This document shows, piece by piece, positions 49,797 through 56,501 of a stretch of DNA of 64,000 nucleotides (positions within the stretch are counted from its first letter, which is position 1; each line of letters opens with the position of its first letter). Location of the stretch: NCBI RefSeq assembly GCF_019131995.1, contig NZ_JAHONA010000010.1:12897-76896 (forward strand). The letters are read 5' to 3'. Position numbers and translations under genes: made by a program. The stretch is from Collinsella aerofaciens (GTDB taxonomy: Bacteria > Actinomycetota > Coriobacteriia > Coriobacteriales > Coriobacteriaceae). The notes under the pieces are model-generated. The model was not told the origin of the DNA. It ran no database searches and saw nothing but the letters and a program-made list of their open reading frames with translations.

Positions 49797-51045
49797 CCTT
49801 CTCCTCCTCCTTGGCGCTCGCCTGCACCCTCTCCATGAGCCACACGTCCTCCTCGCCGGGCTCGAAGCCCGCGGAGCAGAAGATGTCATAGTGGTCGAGC
49901 CACGCCTCCGCGTCGTCGCCGCCCCAGCGGTTGTTGAGCTGGGCCATGTCCTTTGCCGCCGCCATGAGCCAGCAGCCGGCCTCGTACTCGCTGGGCCTGC
50001 ACGCCTTGAGGTTGCGGGCGAACTCGTCGCGCACGGCCCCGAAGCGCTCATCGTTCTCGACGAGGCTGTCACCGCCCATCGCCGCGAGCAGCGCGGCCGG
50101 GTCCCCACGGTCAGCGCACACGCACGCCATGAGGTCCTTGGACATGGCAAAGGCACCGGACGCCACGAAGCCGATCAGGCTCCTGTACAGGTCGTTGAGC
50201 GCGGCTTCCTCACGCGCGGCCTCCTGCTCGGCGAGGATCTCCTCCTCGGTCTTCTCGGGCTCGGCGTCCGAGCCGTCTTGCGGCCCGTAAAGGTCCCAGT
50301 AGCTGCCCTTCCACACGGCAACGGTTCCGGCGGCAAACTCCTTCTTCTCGAGTTTCTCGGCAGCGAGGCCGCAGTTGGCCCAGTCCTTGTAGGTGAACCC
50401 TTCCGGCTTCTCCTTAACCACGGGGATGCCCGCGTCACCGAAGGCGTCGTAGTCCTCCGCCTTGGCCTCCTCGCGCTCGATGCGGCGACGGATGCCGTCG
50501 GCCTTGCCCGCCCAGCCGTCACCTGCGGCGAGGACCGCCTCGATGTCCTTCTCGTCCTCGAAGGCGCTCGCGGCCTCGAGCTGCTCCAGCGTCACCTGCG
50601 CGCCCGCGTCGATGCGACCGCGCAGCCTGCGCGCAGCGCGGATCTGCCCGGCGGTGGCGCGGCTCGCGCGCTCGATGCGCTGTTCGTCGACGCCCAGCAC
50701 GAGCATCTGCTGCACGCCGCGGGCGCGCTCGGCCTCGGTCAGCTGGCGCTTGTCGTCGGTGGCGAGCATGGCCACGAGCTCGTTTGCCTCGTCCATGCTC
50801 TCCGCCACCAGCGCGGAGACCTCGCGGTCCTCACCGTAGATCGACGACAGCGCGCGGTAGCGGCGCTCGCCGTCCACGATACGGAACACGTTGCCGTCCG
50901 CCACGACCACGGGCGGGTTCAGCGGCTCGCCGCCGGTCGCCTCGATGCTGCGGGCCAGGGCGCCGATGTCGCCGAAGTCCTCGCGCGGGTTCTGCCCGCT
51001 CGGGCGGATGTCGCCCAGGCGCACAGACTTCTTCTCGAATTGCAT
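49789..51045 (-). CDS. ParB/RepB/Spo0J-like protein
   Basis: A 418-residue protein. The ParB N-terminal domain is clear: VRLGDIRPSGQNPREDFGDIGALARSIEATGGEPLNPPVVVADGNVFRIVDGERRYRALSSIYG, with the GERRYRA box. A helix-turn-helix (VDEQRIERASRATAGQIRAARRLRG) follows, then a long acidic C-terminal half unlike chromosomal ParB. No parA is present, so partition of a plasmid-like phage is unlikely; a replication or regulatory role fits better. Confidence 0.8.
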   Translation of the reverse strand: MQFEKKSVRLGDIRPSGQNPREDFGDIGALARSIEATGGEPLNPPVVVADGNVFRIVDGERRYRALSSIYGEDREVSALVAESMDEANELVAMLATDDKRQLTEAERARGVQQMLVLGVDEQRIERASRATAGQIRAARRLRGRIDAGAQVTLEQLEAASAFEDEKDIEAVLAAGDGWAGKADGIRRRIEREEAKAEDYDAFGDAGIPVVKEKPEGFTYKDWANCGLAAEKLEKKEFAAGTVAVWKGSYWDLYGPQDGSDAEPEKTEEEILAEQEAAREEAALNDLYRSLIGFVASGAFAMSKDLMACVCADRGDPAALLAAMGGDSLVENDERFGAVRDEFARNLKACRPSEYEAGCWLMAAAKDMAQLNNRWGGDDAEAWLDHYDIFCSAGFEPGEEDVWLMERVQASAKEEEKDE

Positions 51046-51055
51046 ATCTAACCTC

Positions 51056-51214
51056 CTAGTAGTACATCCCGCTCGGCGCGGTCCCCTCGATGGCGCCGGC
51101 GACGGCGATCAGGCCGATGAGCGCCACGGCGCACACGACGCTGCGCACGCGCTCGGGCAGCGAGTCCCACCACGCGCCGAGGCGGCAGCCCGCCTCCCAG
51201 ACCAGGTCGCCCAT
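51056..51214 (-). CDS. 52-residue membrane protein
   Basis: MGDLVWEAGCRLGAWWDSLPERVRSVVCAVALIGLIAVAGAIEGTAPSGMYY has one transmembrane segment (about 24-42). ATG overlaps the stop of the HTH gene (TGATG), so it is coupled to it. A small early phage membrane peptide of unknown role. Confidence 0.6.
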   Translation of the reverse strand: MGDLVWEAGCRLGAWWDSLPERVRSVVCAVALIGLIAVAGAIEGTAPSGMYY

Positions 51215-51444
51215 CACGCCACCCGCCTCGGTCGGCGCGCCGGCACGCAGTCTGGCGAGGGCAGCGCAGGGACCGCGCCGCGCGCCATGATGGCGGCGTC
51301 GATGTCCTCGCTGCGCACCACCTCGCGCGAGCTGTTGGGGTTGAGCGACGGGTAGCGCGGGATGACCCCTTGCATGACCATCGCGCGGAACGTGACGTTG
51401 TCGCAGCAGGCGTAACGCGCGCCCTTGGCTATCGACATCCACAT
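51214..51444 (-). CDS. excisionase/MerR-type helix-turn-helix protein
   Basis: A 76-residue protein with MSIAKGARYACCDNVTFRAMVMQGVIPRYPSLNPNSSREVVRSEDIDAAIMARG, the winged HTH of the excisionase/AlpA class (helix, turn with a charged recognition helix, wing ending in a conserved SEDIDA). AAAGGAG precedes ATG. It probably controls excision together with one of the two integrases. Confidence 0.7.
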   Translation of the reverse strand: MWMSIAKGARYACCDNVTFRAMVMQGVIPRYPSLNPNSSREVVRSEDIDAAIMARGAVPALPSPDCVPARRPRRVA

Positions 51445-51537
51445 GGCCTTCTCCTTTCACATGTAATAGGGCCAATCCCTTGCCGGAGGGCCGCACCGAT
51501 AGATGCAGCCGGAGGGCGCTCCCCCGCCAAAGGGAGC

Positions 51538-51660
51538 GGTGCCGCCGCCCCGCCAAGTCGGCGGCGGCACCATATGGGCCGGAAGTAGGGGGTCCGGCCC
51601 CGTCGCGCCACGGGCCCCGCGGAATGGGGGCGTGGGGGCGAGACCCGTGGCGCGACGGGG
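51538..51660. repeat. cluster of three GC-rich hairpins
   Basis: Stem 1: GGTGCCGCCGCC with its complement (51538-51571). Stem 2: GGGCCGGA...TCCGGCCC (51576-51600). Stem 3: CCCCGTCGCGCCACGGG (51598-51614) with a perfect 17-bp complement at 51644-51660. No T-runs follow. All lie in an untranslated part of the early operon between the HTH gene and a 22-residue peptide gene. Confidence 0.7.
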
Positions 51661-51672
51661 GCGGGCCAGCCG

Positions 51673-51741
51673 TCAGCGGCGCATGAGGCCGAGGCCGACG
51701 CCGAACAGGAACGCGAAGGAGAGTGCGAGAATGAAACCCAT
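51673..51741 (-). CDS. 22-residue hydrophobic peptide
   Basis: MGFILALSFAFLFGVGLGLMRR is a single membrane helix with a basic end. AAGGAGG at ideal distance from the ATG is among the best ribosome sites in the region, which argues for real translation despite the size. Role unknown. Confidence 0.5.
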   Translation of the reverse strand: MGFILALSFAFLFGVGLGLMRR

Positions 51742-51788
51742 GGGAACCTCCTTGGAAGGGAATCGAAGAGACGGTGGCGGGCCCGCCG

Positions 51789-51953
51789 TCAGTCGCGGAG
51801 CGACCCGACCGCCCACGCTGCGATGAACGGCAGCGCAGCGGCGAAGCAGCCCCGCGCCAAGCCGTAGGCCCCCTGCGCGGTGCATGCCCACCCCGCGGCG
51901 TCCATCACGACGGCCGAGGCGAGCAGCGCCCGGGTCATTCGCGAGCCCGTCAT
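51789..51953 (-). CDS. 54-residue membrane protein
   Basis: MTGSRMTRALLASAVVMDAAGWACTAQGAYGLARGCFAAALPFIAAWAVGSLRD has two hydrophobic stretches. ATG overlaps the stop of the XRE gene (ATGA). Unknown early phage membrane protein. Confidence 0.55.
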   Translation of the reverse strand: MTGSRMTRALLASAVVMDAAGWACTAQGAYGLARGCFAAALPFIAAWAVGSLRD

Positions 51954-52150
51954 TCCTCTTCCTCCAGATCCTCCATGGGCACGCCCAGCGCCCTCGCGAG
52001 CCGCTTGGCCGCCCCGTACTTCGCGTCGGCTATTCCCCGGCGCTCCCAGTTCCAGACCGTCCTCTCGGTCACGCCGACCATGACGGCGAGCCGGTACTGG
52101 GAGAGACCGGCCTCCCTGCGCAGCCGCGCAATCGCGTTTCGTGTCGCCAT
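51950..52150 (-). CDS. XRE-family helix-turn-helix protein
   Basis: A 66-residue XRE protein: IARLRREAGLSQYRLAVMVGVTERTVWNWERRGIADAKYGAAKRLARALGVPMEDL. The longer frame upstream (to 52420) is Arg/Pro noise; ATG 52150 follows AGAGG. It is the second early transcription factor of the phage. Confidence 0.85.
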   Translation of the reverse strand: MATRNAIARLRREAGLSQYRLAVMVGVTERTVWNWERRGIADAKYGAAKRLARALGVPMEDLEEEE

Positions 52151-52599
52151 AGCCCGTAACCTCTTTCCTGTAGTCGCTTTCAATCCGCTGCTCACGGCGG
52201 TACAATCCAAGCGTCCTGTCAACCGACGGAAGGGAGCCATCTCCTTGAAGGCAGTTTTGAGGACGCGGGCCGCCGTAAAGTAGGGCCCCGCCCGGCATAC
52301 GGAAGCCGGAAAAGCCCGAGCCGAAGGCGTCGGCGCAACGACGCGCGGCGAGGCAGCCAGACCGCGGGCTACCGAAAGTCCCGCCGAGGCTCTCCAGTCC
52401 CTCTCCCGATTGGCAGTCATAAATGGGATATAGGGCAGGCACGGGGAAATCCGGGCGGGATCTGGTCTGATAACCGTGCAGGATGGCGGATAACGACCCG
52501 GCTAGGGAGGCGGCGAGGGTTGCGCACCGAACCGCCCCCGAGACCGGAACCGCCGGGGCTCCGCATCTCTCTCACGACTTTCCATCTCCTCCCCCATCC
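52151..52599. other. 449-bp gap in the early region, no gene seen
   Basis: No start with a proper ribosome site gives a protein-like frame. The sequence is GC-rich and full of short inverted repeats. It separates the Cro-like gene from the early operon, so it may hold an early leader, a regulatory RNA or a terminator. Nothing more can be supported. Confidence 0.4.
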
Positions 52600-52830
52600 C
52601 TATGCGGCCTCGTCCGTGTTCCAGCCCATCAGGTCGTTGGGCGTGCATCCGAGTGCCAACCCCAACGCCGCAAGGCTCTCGAGCGAAGGCGTCGAGGCCT
52701 TGGCCAGATAGTTGCGGATGCTGTAGACCGACACGCCCGATGCCGCGGAAAGCTCCTCGGCGGTCTTGATGTCGGCGTGAGCCATGAAGATGCGCAAGTT
52801 ATGAGCAAAAGACTCTTTAACGTCCGTCAT
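52600..52830 (-). CDS. Cro-like XRE regulator
   Basis: A 76-residue XRE protein: AHNLRIFMAHADIKTAEELSAASGVSVYSIRNYLAKASTPSLESLAALGLALGCTPNDLMGW. It is the first gene leftward of the switch and shares LGCTPNDLxGW with the divergent repressor. Position and size suggest a Cro role. Three TACG-N5-CGTA sites lie just upstream. Confidence 0.85.
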   Translation of the reverse strand: MTDVKESFAHNLRIFMAHADIKTAEELSAASGVSVYSIRNYLAKASTPSLESLAALGLALGCTPNDLMGWNTDEAA

Positions 52831-52853
52831 GTGTACCTCCTTAATCTGAAAAG

Positions 52854-52926
52854 TACGGATTTCGTATCTCGCTAATTAGATTACTACGTATCTCGTACTT
52901 GTCAACAATTAAATACGGATTTCGTA
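52854..52926. promoter_or_regulatory. three phage operators of form TACG-N5-CGTA
   Basis: O1 TACGGATTTCGTA (52854-52866), O2 TACGTATCTCGTA (52885-52897) and O3 TACGGATTTCGTA (52914-52926). Start-to-start distances are 31 and 29 bp, about three helical turns. TTGACA at 52905-52900 (minus strand) starts a leftward promoter whose spacer contains O2. They sit in the gap between the Cro-like and CI-like genes. Confidence 0.85.
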
Positions 52927-52975
52927 CACGTTTATCTAACTAATTGGTACACTCCTATCTAAGGAGGTACGAAAT

Positions 52976-53365
52976 ATGAACTTTTCTCTTCGATTAAGGG
53001 CCCTTAGAGAAGCCAAGGGTCTAAAGCAAAACCAGATGCCGGAACTTGTTGGCACGACCGCTCGCATATATGGCTCTTGGGAACGTGGCGAAACGCCGAT
53101 TCTCCTTGAGGATGCTTTCAGATGCGCTCAGGTACTCGGATGCACGCCCAACGACCTATGCGGATGGCCGCCCGGCCTCAACGATGGTGCCGCCGATGAC
53201 CTCGACCCCGAGGAGGGCGAGCTGCTCTACTGCTACCGGCAGAGCACCGAGAAGAGGCGCTCGAAGATCCTGGAGACGGCACGCGACCAGGCCGAGCTGT
53301 CCCAAAATCAGGCTGCAGCGCCTGAAATCGAAGGGCTGGAAGCAGATCAAGTAAGGTCCGCGTAG
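52976..53365 (+). CDS. CI-like XRE repressor
   Basis: A 129-residue repressor, divergent from the Cro-like gene. HTH: LRLRALREAKGLKQNQMPELVGTTARIYGSWERGETPILLEDAFRCAQVLGCTPNDLCGW. The C-terminus is short and charged (DDLDPEEGELLYCYRQSTEKRRSKILETARDQAELSQ) with no LexA-like autoprotease, so induction probably does not go through RecA cleavage of this protein. CTAAGGAGG precedes ATG 52976. Confidence 0.85.
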   Translation: MNFSLRLRALREAKGLKQNQMPELVGTTARIYGSWERGETPILLEDAFRCAQVLGCTPNDLCGWPPGLNDGAADDLDPEEGELLYCYRQSTEKRRSKILETARDQAELSQNQAAAPEIEGLEADQVRSA

Positions 53366-53409
53366 GGACCGTCCGTGACCCCGGACCGGACGGAATTATC
53401 TTGCAACGA

Positions 53410-53438
53410 TTGACCCGGGGCCGACAAATCGTTAAAGT
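53410..53438 (+). promoter_or_regulatory. promoter of the small RNA/Abi unit
   Basis: TTGACC (53410-53415), a 17-bp spacer and TAAAGT (53433-53438) form a near-consensus promoter. Transcription would start near 53445, about 95 bases before the Abi start codon. Confidence 0.7.
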
Positions 53439-53444
53439 ACAGGA

Positions 53445-53521
53445 CAGCGGTATTGACGCGGGGATCCTACGGGACCCGCGTCCTGCGGAAAGGCGGCTGT
53501 CCATCAGGACGGCCGCCTTTC
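53445..53521 (+). ncRNA. structured small RNA upstream of the Abi gene (abiF-type candidate)
   Basis: Between the promoter and the gene lie a hairpin GACGCGGG...CCCGCGTC (53455-53482) and a 14-bp terminator-like stem (53489-53502 with 53507-53520, loop ATCA) followed by CTTCATTT. GGACAGC at 53442-53448 is complementary to GCTGTCC at 53496-53502, the 5' arm of that stem, so a pseudoknot or a terminator/antiterminator switch is possible. The abiF RNA motif is known to precede Abi genes of this family. Confidence 0.65.
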
Positions 53522-53538
53522 TTCATTTAGGAGCACAA

Positions 53539-54480
53539 ATGGGAGCAAAACCATTTCGGACCATTCAGGAGCAGGTAGACCTGCTCCAGGCGCGAGGGAT
53601 GAAAGTCGACGAGAAGACCCCCGAGGTTCTTATGCGCGAGGGCTACTACTCCATCGTCAATGGATACAAGGACCCCTTCATCGACGCTGAGCGAACCGCC
53701 CAGGCGGGAGAGGACCGCTATGTCGAGGGTTCCAAGTTTTCAGACCTCTGCGCTCTCTATACGTTCGACCGCGAGCTGAGATCGCTGACGTTCAGGTATC
53801 TCATTCTCGCCGAGGCAAAGGTTAAGACCGCCGTCGCCTATACGTTTTCCGAGGCGCACAGGTCACCGAACGACTACCTCCTTCAGTCAAGTTTCTGCAG
53901 CGAACAGGAATTCGTGCCGACATCGGACGGAACGGAATATGCGAAGGAGGTCTCGGGGCTCACGGGGATACTCGGGAGACGGGCGGAGAAGAGCGATTCT
54001 GGTTTCGTGAGCCACTATCGGGATACCTACGGGTCCGTCCCGCTCTGGGTGCTCGTTAACGACTTGACATTCGGCAACATCGAGCACTTCTTCAACCTCA
54101 TGAAACCGGCGGAGCAGAGGGGCGTGTGCAAGATGATTGTCGCCTCGACCGGCAGAACCGGATCGAAGCGCCTGGGATACTTCGACGAGAAGAAGGCGAT
54201 AGTGTCGATCGAGACGCTCGTTAAGTTCCGAAACGTCTGCGCCCACGACGAGCGGCTCTATTGCGCCCGGGTCGGCGGCAGGAAAAGCGTCAACTACATA
54301 AAGATGGTGTGGATGCTCGAGCGCTACCTCACGCCTGCAGAGTTCTCGTCGTTCATTCGCGATCTCACGACGCTGCTCACGAGATACGTGAAGGCATACG
54401 CGATTAAGCACGTCTTGAAGGAGATAGGCTTTGTCGAGCTGCTCAAGCGATCTGAAGACGGGACGCTCTTCGAGGCCTAG
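53539..54480 (+). CDS. Abi-like (AbiD/AbiF family) HEPN abortive-infection protein
   Basis: A 313-residue protein of the Abi_2 family. Characteristic stretches are PFRTIQEQVDLLQARGM, LMREGYYSIVNGYKDPF and PLWVLVNDLTFGNIEHFFNLM. The HEPN-type RX4H motif is R231-H236 in KFRNVCAHDERLYC. Such proteins protect lysogens or bacteria against other phages, probably as RNases held in check by RNA or antitoxin. AGGAG precedes ATG 53539. It is on the lysogenic strand next to the repressor, so it is expected to be expressed in the lysogen. Confidence 0.87.
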   Translation: MGAKPFRTIQEQVDLLQARGMKVDEKTPEVLMREGYYSIVNGYKDPFIDAERTAQAGEDRYVEGSKFSDLCALYTFDRELRSLTFRYLILAEAKVKTAVAYTFSEAHRSPNDYLLQSSFCSEQEFVPTSDGTEYAKEVSGLTGILGRRAEKSDSGFVSHYRDTYGSVPLWVLVNDLTFGNIEHFFNLMKPAEQRGVCKMIVASTGRTGSKRLGYFDEKKAIVSIETLVKFRNVCAHDERLYCARVGGRKSVNYIKMVWMLERYLTPAEFSSFIRDLTTLLTRYVKAYAIKHVLKEIGFVELLKRSEDGTLFEA

Positions 54481-54488
54481 GCACGGCA

Positions 54489-54603
54489 GGGTTTTTCGGT
54501 TTTTCCGGAAAAACCCAAGCGGGCGCCCTAGCCGTCAAAGATTCTTTGACGGCTCAAGATATAAAGAAACCCCGTGCGGCAATCTTGGCGGATCCGCACG
54601 GGG
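54489..54603. terminator. three consecutive hairpins between the Abi and integrase genes
   Basis: H1 GGGTTTTTCGG...CCGGAAAAACCC (54489-54516), H2 AGCCGTCAAAG/CTTTGACGGCT (54530-54554, perfect 11 bp) and H3 CCCCGTGCGG/CCGCACGGGG (54570-54603). No T-run of normal length follows H2 or H3. They probably end Abi transcription or shield the integrase from read-through. Confidence 0.6.
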
Positions 54604-54643
54604 CATATGCCCTCCGGCAAAAAAGGAAAGGCAGGACCATTAT

Positions 54644-55882
54644 ATGGCAACCAACGATACTTCAAGGTCAAAACTCGGGTCGAAGCGCGAGGTCGCGCCC
54701 GGCAAGTGGGTGATCCGCGTGCAGGCTGGCTTCCGCGCAGACGGCCACGTGCGGCGCGTGTCGCGCACCGTATACGGCACGGAGACCGAGGCCGATATCG
54801 CCATCGCGCAGCTCGCGCAGGAGCTCGGCGTGTCCCAGGCGGCGCACGCGGGCGTCACGCTTGATATGTATTATTGGGGAGTTTTCCGCGACTCACCCAG
54901 CAACCGCGGAAAGCCGCGCTCAAAGGCGAGCCTGCGCGAGTACGACGGCCAGATGGAAAACTACATCTCCCCCGTACTGGGGAGCATCGACATCTCCGAG
55001 ATAACCCACGACATGATGCGCAGCTGTATCGAGCGCTCGGGCGCGCCGGCCAAGACCAAGACCACGCTGCGCGCCGTCATGCGCCGAGCTTTCGACGACG
55101 GCTGGGTGACGGTGGAACCCTTCCGCCGCCGCGTCATCGCGCCCAAGGCCAGGCAGGCGCCCGTGGAGCCGTGGAGCATCCCCGAGGCCGCCGAGGCGCT
55201 GCGCAGACTCGCCGCCAGCGACGACCGCGCGGACCTGATCATGAACGCCTACTTGATTTTGGGCCTGAGCGGGCTGCGCAAGGAGGAGGCACTTGCCGTG
55301 CGCCCGTGCGACCTCAAGGTCACCACGACTTACGACTTCGCCACGGGCCAGCCGACGATATCTGAGTACATCGAGGTCTGCCGCGCGTACACGGACGAGG
55401 ACGGCGTGAAGGAGACCAAGAACGCCCATTCCGTGCGCACCGTGCCGGTTTTATTGGCAGGCCGCGAGCGCCTGCACCAGATCATGGACGAGTTGCGCCC
55501 GAGCATAACCGTCGAGGGCGGCACTTCGGTTACGGAGCAGGTGCGCGAGTGGAGCGGGCAGCGCATCGTCAACATGCGCGGCGACAACCTCGTGCGCGCC
55601 TGGCGGCGCATGTGCGCACGCCATGACCTGCGGTATATCCCGCCCAAGGCCCTGCGCCACACGTCCGAGACCATCATGGCGGCGACCGAGGTCGACCCCC
55701 TGAGCATCATGGATCTGCACGGTCATACGGACCTGGGGACAGATTATCGCCATTACATAAAGCCGGGCCTCGCGGAGCGCGAGAAGGCCGCCAGGCAGGT
55801 CGGGCGCGCCCTGCAGATCGTCGAGGGCGGCGGCGCGGACGGCGGTTTTAATGGCACCGGTCGCAGCGCCGAGACGCTCTAA
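54644..55882 (+). CDS. tyrosine recombinase 2 (integrase next to attR)
   Basis: A 412-residue recombinase. The N-terminal AP2-like arm-binding domain is KWVIRVQAGFRADGHVRRVSRTVYGTETEADIAIAQLAQELG. The core has R212 (SGLRKEE), K259, R338, H361 (HGHTDLG) and Y368. The first box reads PKALRH, with K335 where most family members have His. ATG 54644 follows AAAGGAAAGG. Location 160 bp from attR and plus-strand orientation make it the likely enzyme for tRNA-Lys insertion. Confidence 0.87.
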   Translation: MATNDTSRSKLGSKREVAPGKWVIRVQAGFRADGHVRRVSRTVYGTETEADIAIAQLAQELGVSQAAHAGVTLDMYYWGVFRDSPSNRGKPRSKASLREYDGQMENYISPVLGSIDISEITHDMMRSCIERSGAPAKTKTTLRAVMRRAFDDGWVTVEPFRRRVIAPKARQAPVEPWSIPEAAEALRRLAASDDRADLIMNAYLILGLSGLRKEEALAVRPCDLKVTTTYDFATGQPTISEYIEVCRAYTDEDGVKETKNAHSVRTVPVLLAGRERLHQIMDELRPSITVEGGTSVTEQVREWSGQRIVNMRGDNLVRAWRRMCARHDLRYIPPKALRHTSETIMAATEVDPLSIMDLHGHTDLGTDYRHYIKPGLAEREKAARQVGRALQIVEGGGADGGFNGTGRSAETL

Positions 55883-55921
55883 ATTGCATTTTCTAGGTCC
55901 ACTACCTGCAAAATGCATAAA

Positions 55922-55955
55922 ACGCCCCCTGCCGCGCATAAACGGCAGGGGGCGT
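55922..55955. terminator. bidirectional terminator after the integrase
   Basis: ACGCCCCCTGCCG and CGGCAGGGGGCGT form a perfect 13-bp stem with an 8-base loop. AAAAC follows on plus and TTTTATG on minus, so termination is stronger on the minus strand. Confidence 0.75.
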
Positions 55956-56002
55956 AAAACACGAACGGTAACGGACGGTTATGATTCGGCTTCTCGGTAA
56001 AC

Positions 56003-56030
56003 AAAAAAGGTCAGCGCCGAAGCGCTGACC
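56003..56030 (-). terminator. phage-borne terminator for the tRNA-Lys gene
   Basis: On the minus strand GGTCAGCGC and GCGCTGACC pair around TTCG and are followed by TTTTTTGTTT. It lies 12 bp beyond the CCA end of tRNA-Lys and takes the place of the chromosomal terminator at 19086-19113 that the insertion moved away. Confidence 0.8.
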
Positions 56031-56041
56031 TGTGCGTTCTT

Positions 56042-56117
56042 TGGTGGGCCGTCAGGGGGTCGAACCCTGGACCTTGGGATTAAGAGTCCCCTGCTCTACC
56101 AACTGAGCTAACGACCC
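56042..56117 (-). tRNA. tRNA-Lys (CTT), copy 1, contains attR
   Basis: A 76-base tRNA including encoded CCA. Acceptor GGGTCGT pairs with ACGGCCC; the D loop has AGTTGGTA; the anticodon loop CTCTTAA gives anticodon CTT; the T arm is CAGGG TTCGACC CCCTG. The outermost anticodon-stem pair is G-A. Phage insertion left the gene whole. Confidence 0.95.
56043..56088. repeat. attR core (46 bp)
   Basis: Identical to 19126-19171. It spans the 3' half of tRNA-Lys copy 1. Confidence 0.95.
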
Positions 56118-56120
56118 AAA

Positions 56121-56148
56121 GCTAAAGTCCGTTGTGGCGGACTTTAGC
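56121..56148. terminator. hairpin between the two tRNA-Lys genes
   Basis: GCTAAAGTCCG and CGGACTTTAGC form a perfect 11-bp stem with loop TTGTGG. No T-run follows, so it may mark RNA processing rather than termination. Confidence 0.55.
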
Positions 56149-56160
56149 GGAGATATCGTG

Positions 56161-56236
56161 TGGTGGGCCGTCAGGGGGTCGAACCCTGGACCTTGGGATT
56201 AAGAGTCCCCTGCTCTACCAACTGAGCTAACGACCC
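56161..56236 (-). tRNA. tRNA-Lys (CTT), copy 2
   Basis: The 76 bases are identical to copy 1, again with encoded CCA. It lies 43 bp from copy 1 in the same orientation, so it also carries an intact, unused phage attachment sequence. Confidence 0.95.
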
Positions 56237-56258
56237 GATATCAACACGAAGCAAGAAC

Positions 56259-56336
56259 TGGGGTGGGTAAAGGGACTCGAACCCTCGACCTACGGGACCA
56301 CAACCCGTCGCTCTAGCCAACTGAGCTACACCCACC
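56259..56336 (-). tRNA. tRNA-His (GTG)
   Basis: A 78-base tRNA including the extra G-1 and encoded CCA. Anticodon loop TTGTGGT within stem ACGGG/CCCGT gives anticodon GTG. C73 faces G-1, the identity feature of tRNA-His. Confidence 0.95.
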
Positions 56337-56501
56337 GTGTCCTGTGCGCTTCGCGCTCGACTATTATTGCAAGGAACGCCACGCGATGCAAGCCCCAATT
56401 TTCAAGAATTTTGAAAAGAGTTTTTCGAGACCATTTCGAGCAAATCCCACCGGTTTCATAGGAGTAAACTTGCCCCACTGCAAATGCTCGAAAGGACCGG
56501 C

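Larger units (their letters stand above)
19126..56088. mobile_element. siphovirus-type prophage integrated in tRNA-Lys
   Basis: It is bounded by an identical 46-bp repeat (19126-19171 and 56043-56088) that is the 3' half of a tRNA-Lys gene. The copy-to-copy distance is 36,917 bp. Inside are all modules of a temperate tailed phage: repressor switch, replication genes, late regulator, packaging, HK97-type capsid, non-contractile tail with tape measure, lysis and integrases. Gene order matches siphoviruses of Gram-positive hosts. Two phage genes carry visible damage (the RT at 21640-22886 and a nuclease-like gene at 45057-45557), but the structural genes look intact. Confidence 0.95.

Noticed and set aside
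52201..52222. Minus-strand promoter TTGACA...ATTGTA before the small XRE gene
   Set aside because: The spacer would be only 10 bp, too short for a sigma-70 promoter.
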